Assembly: GCF_002157685.2 (NCBI RefSeq)
Contig: NZ_AP026738.1
Location: 5,084,001 to 5,148,000 of the forward strand
Direction of reading: 5' to 3'
DNA from: Comamonas thiooxydans
Lineage (GTDB): Bacteria; Pseudomonadota; Gammaproteobacteria; Burkholderiales; Burkholderiaceae_C
DNA length: 64,000 nucleotides
The translations under genes were made by a program, and so were the position numbers. The number at the start of each line of letters is the position of its first letter. Positions within the stretch are counted from its first letter, which is position 1. The notes under the pieces were generated by a model. That model made no database searches and was not told the DNA's origin. It was given only the letters and a program-made list of their open reading frames with translations. Shown here piece by piece: positions 9,444-17,521 of the stretch.

Positions 9444-11756
9444 ATGAACCAAACTGCTGCACTGCAGGGCGAAGCCATCTACGCCCTGCTGGATCAAGCC
9501 CATGAGCTACTGAACGACTACAACGACGACAAGCCCGGCAGCATCAGCCGTCAGGACCGCATCGCCGCGGCGGTGGAGTTGATGGGGCAACAGAACTTTG
9601 CCCCAGCCACCGTGCAGGAGCTTGAACGCGTTCACGACTTCTGGCTCTATCTCGATCAGCCCGAAGCGGCCAACACCTTGCTGCAGCAGCATCGCGCCGC
9701 CGTTCTTTCCGGCGCCGACGAGCTGAGTCCTGCCGAAGCGATGCTGCGCCTGAGCCTGAGCGACATCCAGAGCCGCATGGGCTTTGACCAGCCCTCCGCG
9801 CAAGCCTTGCTGGGTGCGGCGGCACAAGCCATTGCCCGGCTGCCCGAGGATGTGGACAGCGACAACTACTGGCATGGCTGGCACTGGATGGCCTCGCAGC
9901 TCCAGGCCTGGGAAGCTGCGGCCACGGGCCTTGAGCTACAACGCGCCCAGGAGCGTCGCAACCCCGATCTGGCCGAAGATGCGGCCTATCTCGATGCCAT
10001 CGTCTGCGTTCGCAAGGCGGAAATGGCCCAGAAAAGCGGCCACGCCAGCGAGGCTGCCAGCCTCGTGCAAAACGCCATCAATATATTGCGCGATGCCGCG
10101 CCCGATCAGCAGGTGGACTTTGACCGCTGGATGACGCTGGCCGACCATGTGCTGCCGCTGGCCCCGCAAAGCCTGCCCGCGCTGCTCATGGCCTGCGAGC
10201 AACAGCTCGCCCGCCTGGAGAGCCCGCCCCCATCGCAGGCCGTCAAGGCGCATCGCCAGGTCAAGATCGTGCGACTGCAAGCCCAGGCCTGTGCGCAGGC
10301 CGGTCAGCTGGAGGCCGCACTGCAGCTGGCGCCTCAGGGACACTTCGGCCTGACGGATGACTCGGGCGATCCCTTCAGCGCTTCCCAACTGGATTGGCTG
10401 GTGCAGACCGGCCGCTTGAAGGAGGCCGCCGATCTGGCGCTGGAGAGCGTGCTCCACGCTCGCCCCGTCTCGGCCGTGGCCGCTTTTCAACTGGCCAAGG
10501 AACAGTTCAGCAACGACCCGGCCAACGCCATCACCTGGGCACTGGTTCTGGCCATGGGTCAGACCGACGAGGACATGCGCCAGTTGCTCGCACAAGAGGA
10601 AGTGCCGCTGCACCCTGCGGACTTCTATCTGAACATGGTGCGCGCAGCCCAGCCGGCCCATCCGGTGCTGGCTCTGCTCGACGGCCTGCGTCTGGCACGC
10701 AAGCGCCAGATGGAGCAGGCTCTGCCGCTGCTGGAAATTGGCGTGGGCCAGCACCCCGAGATGGCCGACAGCGACAAGTTGCCCGCGCTCTGGGCTGCCC
10801 GCTTTGCCGCGCTGCCGCTGGATGAAGCGCTGGCTCGGCCCTTCCCCCAAGCCCATGGCGCGCACTGGTGCTACGCCGCCGGCGTGGTCCTTGACGATGC
10901 AGACGATCTGGCTCCGCTGATGGGCGGCAAGAAGAAAGTGCCTGCGCAGGAGGTGCGCGAGCCTCTGGTCGTGCGCTACTACGAGGAAGGTCTTGCCCGC
11001 TTCGAGCATTTCTGGGCGACTGGCCAGGGCCGTTTCAAGGATGGCGACCTGCATGTGTACTCCATGCTCTGCAACAACCTGGCCATCAAGTACCGCTTCA
11101 TGGACCGCTACGACGAGGCGGCCGAGCTGCACCACAAGGGACTGGGCAGCAGCCCGTTTGCCGAACATCACAACGGCCTGCTGTGGTGTGCCGTGGGCAA
11201 GGACGACGACGCGCAGACCGTGGTCGAGGCCGAGCGCCTGTGGCATTTCGCCCAGGAGCATGGCTACAGCCGCCACGAACCCACGCGTTACTTCTCCACC
11301 GTCGCCCTGTCGCTCTACAAGCTCAATCGCGATGACGAGATCAGCATCTGGATGGAGCGTCTGGACCAATGGTTCCACGACCTGGATGAGGACGAGCAGC
11401 GCGACGTGCGCCGCAACTACCTGGCGTCCCTGATGTCCATGCTGGACTTTTTCTCCAGCACACGCCCCGAGCTGGTGCTGCCGCGCCTGCGCACGCATCA
11501 GGAAGAAGTCATTGCGCTGCAGGACTGCTATCCGCTGCGCCGCCTGGCCTGTGCGCTGGAAGCCTACCCCGAGCTGCTGGAAGAATCCGTGGCACTGCAC
11601 AAGCAAGCCAACAGCTATCTGGACAAGGACGACGACGAAGACGAACGGCGCATGTCGCAGTCCGGCATTGAGCGTGCCGAGCGCAAGCTGGCCGAGCGCG
11701 ACGCCCAGGCCGGCGCTGCGGCATCGGGTCGCAAGCCATGGTGGAAATTCTGGTGA
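9444..11756 (+). CDS. Large TPR-like protein of unknown function, first gene of a three-gene operon
   Basis: 770 residues, no signal peptide, almost entirely helical. Several segments read as degenerate tetratricopeptide-type helix pairs, for example RLQAQACAQAGQLEAALQLA, LVQTGRLKEAADLALESVL and NNLAIKYRFMDRYDEAAELHHKGL (near residues 545-570). The C-terminal end has an acidic patch DKDDDEDERR, a basic helix, and an aromatic tail KPWWKFW that could bind a partner or membrane. I do not recognise a named family. The stop overlaps the next gene, so the two are cotranslated. The TPR-like content suggests a cytoplasmic scaffold or chaperone-type partner for the two downstream products; that is inference. 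Confidence 0.85.
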   Translation: MNQTAALQGEAIYALLDQAHELLNDYNDDKPGSISRQDRIAAAVELMGQQNFAPATVQELERVHDFWLYLDQPEAANTLLQQHRAAVLSGADELSPAEAMLRLSLSDIQSRMGFDQPSAQALLGAAAQAIARLPEDVDSDNYWHGWHWMASQLQAWEAAATGLELQRAQERRNPDLAEDAAYLDAIVCVRKAEMAQKSGHASEAASLVQNAINILRDAAPDQQVDFDRWMTLADHVLPLAPQSLPALLMACEQQLARLESPPPSQAVKAHRQVKIVRLQAQACAQAGQLEAALQLAPQGHFGLTDDSGDPFSASQLDWLVQTGRLKEAADLALESVLHARPVSAVAAFQLAKEQFSNDPANAITWALVLAMGQTDEDMRQLLAQEEVPLHPADFYLNMVRAAQPAHPVLALLDGLRLARKRQMEQALPLLEIGVGQHPEMADSDKLPALWAARFAALPLDEALARPFPQAHGAHWCYAAGVVLDDADDLAPLMGGKKKVPAQEVREPLVVRYYEEGLARFEHFWATGQGRFKDGDLHVYSMLCNNLAIKYRFMDRYDEAAELHHKGLGSSPFAEHHNGLLWCAVGKDDDAQTVVEAERLWHFAQEHGYSRHEPTRYFSTVALSLYKLNRDDEISIWMERLDQWFHDLDEDEQRDVRRNYLASLMSMLDFFSSTRPELVLPRLRTHQEEVIALQDCYPLRRLACALEAYPELLEESVALHKQANSYLDKDDDEDERRMSQSGIERAERKLAERDAQAGAAASGRKPWWKFW

Positions 11757-12940
11757 ATCAGGTCGTCGAAAAAGCCGCTGCCGCCAGTGCCTACAAGGCG
11801 CGCGATGTCGTCAACGCGCCGGCCATCAAGCAGCGCATCAAGGAGCGCAGCACGGAGCGCGGCGACGCCGCCGATGTCGCCGCCTGGCTGGGCAATCACT
11901 TCTACCGTCATGTGGTGGGCAATCTGCAGGCCGACGAGCCTGCCGTGCTGCGCATTGCCGACGTCCGGCAGTTGCAGGAGCTGGCCGGCCGCCAGGAGCC
12001 GCCGGCCTGGGCGCTGGAGCGGCTGGCGCGCAAGCAGGCCGGCTTCGAGCTGCCCGACCTCTGGTGGGTGCAGCCCGACAGCGCCGCCCTGCTGGCGCTG
12101 GAGACACGGCTGGTGGAATTTCTCTCCACCCGCAAGGGCACCTCTCTCGAAGGCAAGCTGCAGCGCGTGAACTGCCCACAGGCACTGGCGCGCTGGACGC
12201 TGGAGCATCTGGCTTTCGAGAAAAAGCAGAACAGCGGCCGGGTTGAACACAGCTCGGGCGCCGTGCACGGACTGCTGCGTGGCCAGCACGGTACCTTTGT
12301 GGAGTTTGACGGCACAAGTGCGCAGATGCGCCAGGAAATGGCCTATGAAAGCCAGATGATGGGCCACTGCGTGGGCCAGTTTGCCAACCGCAAGTCCTTC
12401 AGCGGCGGCTATGGAGAACATTACGCCGAGGGTCTCGAGTCGGGGCGCATGCGGCTGTTCAGCTACCGCACGGGCACTGCACAGCCCCGCATCACCGTCA
12501 ATGCCTATGTGCAAAAGGACGGCAAGCTTCAGATCGAGCAGATCAAGGGCAAGCAGAACCGACCGCCGATTGCACGCTATATGCCCGATGTGGTGACTCT
12601 GCTCAACCATCTGCCACTCAACGACGAGGTGCCCGAGGACGCACTGTCCATGGGCATTGTGCGCCGCCCGCCCGAGCTGCTGAAGTCCCATCCGGGGTTG
12701 GCGCCCTGGTGCTCGGTGCAGGAGCTGCAGACCGACGACGAACAACTGTGGCTGATGCAGCAGCACCCCGCCCTGCTGCCCCGGCTCAATCTGCAGTCAC
12801 CACTGATGCAGTGGATGGTGGCGGCACGCAAGGATTCGCTGGACAGCGAAGTCATTGAACGCATGCCCAAATCCGCCGCACTGAAACAGAGCTTGCTGAT
12901 GGCCAGAAAGCGCCCCGGTCGCCCAGGAGTTCGCACATGA
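11738..12940 (+). CDS. PcfJ-like domain protein, second gene of a three-gene operon
   Basis: 400 residues. The middle holds the features of PcfJ-type domains: MGHCVGQF at residues 208-215, LFSYR at 240-244 followed by PRITV, and QIKGKQNRPP at 268-277. PcfJ is named after a gene of the conjugative plasmid pCF10; its biochemical role is unknown to me. An alternative GTG at 11753 would give a four-base overlap (GTGA) with the upstream stop, the usual coupling form, and a protein five residues shorter; the ATG used here overlaps by 19 bases. There are no conjugation genes nearby. The next gene starts in an ATGA overlap. Confidence 0.85.
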   Translation: MVEILVNQVVEKAAAASAYKARDVVNAPAIKQRIKERSTERGDAADVAAWLGNHFYRHVVGNLQADEPAVLRIADVRQLQELAGRQEPPAWALERLARKQAGFELPDLWWVQPDSAALLALETRLVEFLSTRKGTSLEGKLQRVNCPQALARWTLEHLAFEKKQNSGRVEHSSGAVHGLLRGQHGTFVEFDGTSAQMRQEMAYESQMMGHCVGQFANRKSFSGGYGEHYAEGLESGRMRLFSYRTGTAQPRITVNAYVQKDGKLQIEQIKGKQNRPPIARYMPDVVTLLNHLPLNDEVPEDALSMGIVRRPPELLKSHPGLAPWCSVQELQTDDEQLWLMQQHPALLPRLNLQSPLMQWMVAARKDSLDSEVIERMPKSAALKQSLLMARKRPGRPGVRT

Positions 12941-13650
12941 GCGGATGGACGATCTTTCTGCTCATCGTGGCCCTGATCTACTGGGTGCTGCGCGGCGGCT
13001 TCAAGCGCCTCAAGGAGGCCAAGCAACGCGGCGACATCATCAGCTACCAGGCGGGCAGCCAGGAGCGCAACTGGGCCCTGGCCCTGGCCCACCCCATGGC
13101 CTACCACGCCATGCAAGGCGGCTTTGCCAGCGATCTGCATGGCGCTGACGATGCGCTGGCCAGGCAGCTGCGCCCCATGATCCTGCACCATCTTGGCCTG
13201 CGCACCGACCTCAGCGACGAACAGGTGCGCCAGCAACTGCCCGACGCACTGCGCCAGCGCTGGTTCATGCTGGATCTGCAACGCCTGCAGCGCAGCGACG
13301 ACGTGCGCGCCGCAATGGCGTTTGCCTGTGCGCGCGTGACCTTTTTCGTGCGCAGCGCCAGGCTGCTGGAATGGACGGACGAAGCCCTGCATTGGGACAT
13401 CCTTCAGCTCAACGCCCAGCGCGCCCAGCAATGCTTCGACAGCTGGCTTGCTTTCGGCCAGGCCTATGCCCAGGGCCGCGCGCAATGGCTGGCACAAGGC
13501 CGCAGCGATGTGCTGGGCAAGGCCTTCACGTCCGAAGAAGTGGCTCAATGGGTGACGCAGGAGCAGCACCCCTGGCATGCGATGAGCTGGAATCTGCCGC
13601 TGACCGGCGATGAGGCAGGGCCCGCCTCCGAGCCTGCGGCACCAGTGTGA
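12937..13650 (+). CDS. Membrane-anchored DUF1266-like protein, third gene of a three-gene operon
   Basis: 237 residues. One N-terminal transmembrane helix (GWTIFLLIVALIYWVLRGG) precedes a cytoplasmic domain. The C-terminal half, FACARVTFFVRSARLLEWTD, ALHWDILQLNAQRAQQCFDSW and FGQAYAQGRAQWL, matches the DUF1266 pattern as I know it from E. coli YbeR/YbeU: arginine-bearing helix, W-x-x-I, Q-x-x-F-x-S-W, then G-R-x-x-W. The start overlaps the preceding stop by four bases. In E. coli, DUF1266 genes lie beside Sel1/TPR-type and J-domain genes, which echoes the TPR-like partner here. Function unknown. Confidence 0.8.
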   Translation: MSGWTIFLLIVALIYWVLRGGFKRLKEAKQRGDIISYQAGSQERNWALALAHPMAYHAMQGGFASDLHGADDALARQLRPMILHHLGLRTDLSDEQVRQQLPDALRQRWFMLDLQRLQRSDDVRAAMAFACARVTFFVRSARLLEWTDEALHWDILQLNAQRAQQCFDSWLAFGQAYAQGRAQWLAQGRSDVLGKAFTSEEVAQWVTQEQHPWHAMSWNLPLTGDEAGPASEPAAPV

Positions 13651-13668
13651 GACACCCGCAAAAACCGA

Positions 13669-13692
13669 GGGACTGCCAGGCAGTCCCTTTTT
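13669..13692 (+). terminator. Intrinsic terminator closing the TPR/PcfJ-like/DUF1266 operon
   Basis: Near-perfect hairpin GGGACTG-CCAGG-CAGTCCC followed by TTTTT, 19 bases after the last stop codon. It separates this operon from the convergent lipoprotein gene. Confidence 0.88.
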
Positions 13693-13711
13693 ACATCCGC
13701 AGCGCAGGCGT

Positions 13712-14290
13712 TCAGGCAAAGATGCTTCGGGCTTCCGTGAATCGCCTGGCGAAGTACACATTGTCCATGCGTACCCGCTGCACCGTTCCACCGCTGGACG
13801 GCGCGTGCACAAACTGTCCGTTGCCCACAAAAATTCCCATATGGGAATAGCGCCCGCCCAGAGTGTTGAAAAACACAAAGTCGCCGCGCATCAGATCGCG
13901 TCCGTCCACCGGGTTGCTGGCCTGCGCCCATTGCGATGTGGTGCGGGGCAGGCGCATTTCCGTGATGCCCCCCACGGCCCACTGAATCAGACCGCTGCAG
14001 TCAAAACCGCCTTCAGGCGAGTTGCCGCCATAGGTGTAAGGCGTGTTGACCACCAGCATGGTGCGTGCCAGCAAGGACTCGCGCAGCTCTGCATCCAGAC
14101 TCAGGGCATTGGCCAGGCGCGCGGAAGATCCGCCTTGCGCAGCAGGGCGGGGCTTGTCTTTGGTGGTGGAACAGCCTGCCAGCACCGCAAGCAGCGAGCC
14201 CGCCAGCAGCAGCGCGCCGCGGCGCTCCAGACATTGAGGCAGAGCTTGCCGCTGACCCGCCTCCACGAAAGTCCTGTCTTGTAGCTTCAT
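13712..14290 (-). CDS. NlpC/P60-family lipoprotein (probable D,L-endopeptidase)
   Basis: 192 residues from the ATG before KLQDRTFVEAG. The signal sequence ends in a lipobox LAGC-STT, so the protein is probably anchored by lipid in the envelope. The NlpC/P60 catalytic domain follows: TPYTYGGNSPEGGFDCSGLI holds the catalytic Cys (DCSG), and SHMGIFVGNGQFVHAP holds the catalytic His. Such enzymes cut peptide crosslinks or stems in peptidoglycan. An in-frame extension upstream (MWVDGGCMGG...) is possible but would bury the signal sequence. No ribosome site is strong for either start. Confidence 0.88.
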   Translation of the reverse strand: MKLQDRTFVEAGQRQALPQCLERRGALLLAGSLLAVLAGCSTTKDKPRPAAQGGSSARLANALSLDAELRESLLARTMLVVNTPYTYGGNSPEGGFDCSGLIQWAVGGITEMRLPRTTSQWAQASNPVDGRDLMRGDFVFFNTLGGRYSHMGIFVGNGQFVHAPSSGGTVQRVRMDNVYFARRFTEARSIFA

Positions 14291-14359
14291 GGAAAGGCAT
14301 GTTCTCAGAAAGCCGCCCATACAGCCACCGTCTACCCACAATTACTGCGCTTCTTTACA

Positions 14360-14451
14360 AAAAAGTGAGCTGCTCTCGCTTGTCATGCCTTTGATTCAGA
14401 TGCATTTCTCATCCAAACCCATAAACAACAAGCGCAAGCAGCTCACTTTTT
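14360..14451. repeat. Short palindromic element with 24-base inverted ends (AGCTGCTTGCGCTT family)
   Basis: The two 24-base ends (14360-14383 and 14428-14451) are inverted copies with two mismatches: the left carries GTGAGCTGCTCTCGCTTGT and the right, read on the other strand, GTGAGCTGCTTGCGCTTGT. The 44-base middle is AT-richer. It lies between the NlpC/P60 lipoprotein and ffh. The size (92 bases) and ends resemble a miniature inverted-repeat element, but no target duplication is visible. Confidence 0.65.
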
Positions 14452-14490
14452 ATAGATCGCTGATCTCAAACCAAGCACACCCCAACTCAG

Positions 14491-14580
14491 GGACAGCCAG
14501 CAAGCGCCGCCGCGCAGCGAAGCTGTCGTCCCCCTTGGGGGGCACCCGGCCAGGGGAAGCCGCGCAGCGGCTCAGGGGGG
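14491..14580 (-). repeat. Stop-codon-adjacent GC-rich repeat, copy 1 (3' of ffh)
   Basis: Reading from the ffh stop on the minus strand: CCCCCCTGAGCCGCTGCGCGG, then CTTCCCC, a central GGGGGACGACAGC, then GCTTCGCTGCGCGGCGG and GCTTGCTGGCTGTCC. It contains several small stems (GCCGC-TGC-GCGGC). Five relatives lie in this window, all starting at or just after a stop codon. Confidence 0.75.
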
Positions 14581-14591
14581 ATGATCAATTA

Positions 14592-15983
14592 TCAGAACGG
14601 CAGCTTGGGCATGCCGCCGCCGCCCATCATGCCCTTCATGGCCTTCATGCCGCCCATCTTCTTCATCATCTTCATGAGGCCGCCGCCCTTGAACTTCTTC
14701 ATCATGGTCTGCATCTGCTCGAACTCCTTGAGCAGGCGGTTGACTTCCTGCACCTGCACGCCGGCGCCGTCTGCGATACGCTTTTTGCGCGTGGCCTTGA
14801 TCAGGGCGGGGTTCTTGCGCTCCTTGAAGGTCATGGAGCAGATGATGCCTTCCTTGCGCTTGATCTCGCGCTCGGCCTTGTCCATATCGACCTGACCGGC
14901 CTTGCCGGCCAGCTCGGCGGGCAGCTTGTCCATCAGGGTCGAGAGACCACCCATCTGCTTCATCTGCTGCAGCTGGGCCAGAAAGTCATTGAGGTCGAAG
15001 CCGTCGCCGCTCTTGAGCTTCTCGGCCATCTTCTGCGCGGCTTCCATGTCCACGCCCTTGGTGACCTGCTCGACCAGGGCCACGATGTCGCCCATGCCCA
15101 GCACGCGCTGTGCGTGGCGGTCGGCATCAAAGACTTCCAGGCCGTCGATCTTTTCCGAGACACCGGCGAACTTGATGGGCGCGCCCGTGATCTGGCGCAC
15201 CGACAGCGCCGCACCGCCGCGCGAATCGCCGTCGAGCTTGGTCAGCACGATACCGGTCAGCGGCAGCGCTTCCTTGAAGGCCTTGGCGGTGTTGACCGCA
15301 TCCTGGCCTTGCATGGCATCGACCACGAACAGGGTTTCGACGGGCTTGAGCGTGGCGTGCAAATCCTTGATTTCGGCCATCAGCAGCTCGTCGATGGCCA
15401 GACGGCCGGCCGTATCCACCAGCAGCACATCGAAGAAATGCTTTTTGGCGTAGTCGATCGCAGCCACGGCAATATCGTGGGGCTTCTGGTCGGGCGTGGA
15501 GGGGAACCACTCGGCGCCAGCCTGGGCCGTCACGGTCTTGAGCTGCTCGATGGCCGCGGGGCGATACACGTCTCCCGAAACCGTGAGCACCTTTTTCTTG
15601 CGCTTTTCGATCAGATGCTTGGCCAGCTTGGCCGTGGTGGTGGTCTTGCCGGCGCCCTGCAGACCGGCCATCAGAATGACGGCCGGAGGCTGGGCGTTGA
15701 GGTTGATGTCGGCCACGCCTTCGCCCATGGTCGCCGCCAGCTCCTTGTTGACGATGGAGACCAGCACCTGGCCGGGCTGCAACGAGCTGATGACTTCCTG
15801 GCCCAGCGCTTTTTCCTTGACGCGGGCAATGAAGTCGCGCACCACGGGCAGGGCCACGTCGGCCTCCAGCAAGGCCATGCGCACCTCGCGCAGCATGTCC
15901 TGCACATTGGACTCGGTGATGCGGGCCTGGCCGCGCATCTCCTTGACAAGGCGCGAGAGTTTATCGGTGAGTGCGGAGGCCAT
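14592..15983 (-). CDS. ffh: Signal recognition particle GTPase Ffh (SRP54)
   Basis: 463 residues. The N domain starts MASALTDKLSRLVKEMRGQARITE. The G domain has the P-loop GLQGAGKTTTTAKLAKHL (from about 106), DTAGRLAIDELLMAEI and TKLDGDSRGGAALS. The M domain ends in a methionine-rich tail (MKKMGGMKAMKGMMGGGGMPKLPF region) that binds signal peptides and 4.5S RNA. It directs inner-membrane proteins cotranslationally to FtsY and SecYEG. The start is the ATG preceding ASALTDKL; upstream in-frame codons read through non-conserved sequence. It is divergent from ypjD, the same arrangement as in E. coli. Confidence 0.97.
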   Translation of the reverse strand: MASALTDKLSRLVKEMRGQARITESNVQDMLREVRMALLEADVALPVVRDFIARVKEKALGQEVISSLQPGQVLVSIVNKELAATMGEGVADINLNAQPPAVILMAGLQGAGKTTTTAKLAKHLIEKRKKKVLTVSGDVYRPAAIEQLKTVTAQAGAEWFPSTPDQKPHDIAVAAIDYAKKHFFDVLLVDTAGRLAIDELLMAEIKDLHATLKPVETLFVVDAMQGQDAVNTAKAFKEALPLTGIVLTKLDGDSRGGAALSVRQITGAPIKFAGVSEKIDGLEVFDADRHAQRVLGMGDIVALVEQVTKGVDMEAAQKMAEKLKSGDGFDLNDFLAQLQQMKQMGGLSTLMDKLPAELAGKAGQVDMDKAEREIKRKEGIICSMTFKERKNPALIKATRKKRIADGAGVQVQEVNRLLKEFEQMQTMMKKFKGGGLMKMMKKMGGMKAMKGMMGGGGMPKLPF

Positions 15984-16468
15984 AAGCAAAAAGCATTCGA
16001 AAGTTATGGATGGACGGGAGTCGTGTGCAAGCTGGCAGCACGGCTCTCCGGGCAGCTTGCGGACCCAGCTCAGGCGAGGCGAAGCTGCATGAACAGTCAT
16101 TTTACCCGCTGCCCTTGATTGACGATGCCCCGCAGGCTTGTCCGTGATCTGCCTCAGGCGTGCAACGTCGCTGCGCTCGGCCCCACAGCTCCCTCGAAAG
16201 AGACCAGGCTGGCCCTGAATGGACCTGAATCGAGCTCTCCTGCAAGTCCTTGCTCGTGGCGCAAAACTGGCCGGCTGGGCGGGAGGGCTGAAGACATCGC
16301 CCGGCAGGAGAAAATCCTTGAAGGCCGGGCTCAAAAGTCGACGATCTGCTCGCAAGCGCTCAAACCCACGCTCCTGACCGGGTTCAGGCAACGCTTTAAG
16401 CACAAAATTGACGGGCGGCAACGGCCTGCAAAAGATGAGTGCGGGCCAGCGGCACTATCATAGAAAGC
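15984..16468. other. Divergent intergenic region ffh / ypjD, no gene seen
   Basis: About 485 bases that should hold the ffh and ypjD promoters. No convincing -35/-10 pair, RNA gene or conserved small reading frame stands out. Reading frames in it have no recognisable product. I looked for 4.5S RNA next to ffh and do not see its conserved GGTCAGG-CGGAAGGAAGC arm. Confidence 0.5.
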
Positions 16469-17275
16469 ATGCTCTCCCAACCGCTCACCGCAGCTGGCCC
16501 CATTGGCTGGATCCTGGCCATGGCAGCAGCCATTGCCTACGCCATTCCTGCGCTTGCCACCCAGCACCTGCAAGAAGCCGGTGCCCGTCGCTGCCTGCGC
16601 CTGGCCTGGGCACTGCATGCCCTGCTGCTGGGCTGGGGTCTGCTTGGAGAGCTTCCGCACTTCGGCTTTGCTCCTGCACTCTCGATCACTGCCTGGCTGG
16701 TGCTGACCGTCTATGTGGTGGAGCAGCAGCTTTACCCGCAGCTGCGCTCGCGCTGGCCGCTGTCCATACTGGGCAGCGTGGCCGTGCTTCTGGCCGTGGT
16801 GTTCCCCGGCACACCGCTGCACGTCAACGCCTCACCCTGGCTGCCGCTGCATCTGGCTCTGGGTATTGCTTCCTACGGCCTGTTTGCCGCAGCCGTCGTT
16901 CATGGCGCGCTGATGAGCCATGCCGAGCGGCAGATGCGCCAGGGTGGCGACCATGACAGCGGACTGCCGCTGCTGACGCTGGAGCGGCTGACCTTCCGTT
17001 TTGTCGGAGCAGGCTTTGTGCTGCTGACCGCCACACTGGCCGCAGGCTGGCTGTTTGGCGAGCAGCTCTACGGCAAGGCATGGGTGTGGAATCACAAATC
17101 CATTTTTTCCCTGCTGTCCTGGCTGGCATTTGCCGTGCTGCTGTTCGGCCGCAAGCGATTCGGCTGGCGCGGCCAAAGCGCCGTACGTGTTCTTTATATC
17201 GGCGCCATCTTTTTGCTGCTGGCCTATGTCGGCTCGCGCTTTGTGATTGAAGTCCTGCTGGAGCGCGCAGCATGA
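16469..17275 (+). CDS. ypjD: YpjD-like inner-membrane protein (CcsA/cytochrome c assembly family)
   Basis: 268 residues with about eight hydrophobic helices. WVWNHKSIFSLLSWLAFAVLLFGR near residue 205 and HLALGIASYGLFAAAVVHGALM are the conserved blocks of the CcsA/YpjD superfamily, including a His in the H-K-S loop. Members related to CcsA/CcmC handle haem for cytochrome c, but YpjD's own role is not settled. Divergent pairing with ffh is conserved across proteobacteria, which supports the name. It overlaps the next small gene by four bases. Confidence 0.85.
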   Translation: MLSQPLTAAGPIGWILAMAAAIAYAIPALATQHLQEAGARRCLRLAWALHALLLGWGLLGELPHFGFAPALSITAWLVLTVYVVEQQLYPQLRSRWPLSILGSVAVLLAVVFPGTPLHVNASPWLPLHLALGIASYGLFAAAVVHGALMSHAERQMRQGGDHDSGLPLLTLERLTFRFVGAGFVLLTATLAAGWLFGEQLYGKAWVWNHKSIFSLLSWLAFAVLLFGRKRFGWRGQSAVRVLYIGAIFLLLAYVGSRFVIEVLLERAA

Positions 17276-17517
17276 AGTATTTGCTGGTCCTGCTGGTCGT
17301 GGTGGTGGCTGTCGGCATCTGGCGCAGCAAACGCCGCGCAGAAGTGGCCGAGCAGACCAGGCCTGCCAACTCCCCCAAGCAGGCACAGACCATGGTAGCT
17401 TGCGCTCACTGCGGCCTTCACCTGCCGCAAGCAGATGCCGTCAACGACGACTCGGGCAAGATCTTCTGCAGCGCGGAACACCGCCGCCTGGCCCAGCAAG
17501 ACACTGCCCGTCACTGA
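17272..17517 (+). CDS. Small PP0621-like membrane-anchored zinc-ribbon-type protein
   Basis: 81 residues. An N-terminal membrane helix (KYLLVLLVVVVAVGIWR) is followed by a basic linker. A short C-terminal module has cysteines in VACAHCGLHLP and IFCSAEH, a probable Cys/His metal site. This matches the PP0621 family of small proteins encoded upstream of pilS. The ATGA overlap with ypjD indicates coupling, and pilS begins a few bases after its stop, so ypjD, this gene and pilSR may be one transcript. Confidence 0.82.
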   Translation: MKYLLVLLVVVVAVGIWRSKRRAEVAEQTRPANSPKQAQTMVACAHCGLHLPQADAVNDDSGKIFCSAEHRRLAQQDTARH

Positions 17518-17521
17518 CCGC

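Noticed and set aside
9444..13692. The PcfJ-like gene as a sign of an integrative conjugative element
   Set aside because: No integrase, relaxase, type IV secretion genes, att repeats or composition shift around it.
16119..16463. 114-codon frame upstream of ypjD
   Set aside because: No motif, no ribosome site, composition like a random frame; ypjD fits its family from the ATG at 16469.
15984..16468. 4.5S RNA gene next to ffh
   Set aside because: The conserved SRP RNA arm sequence is not present in the divergent gap.
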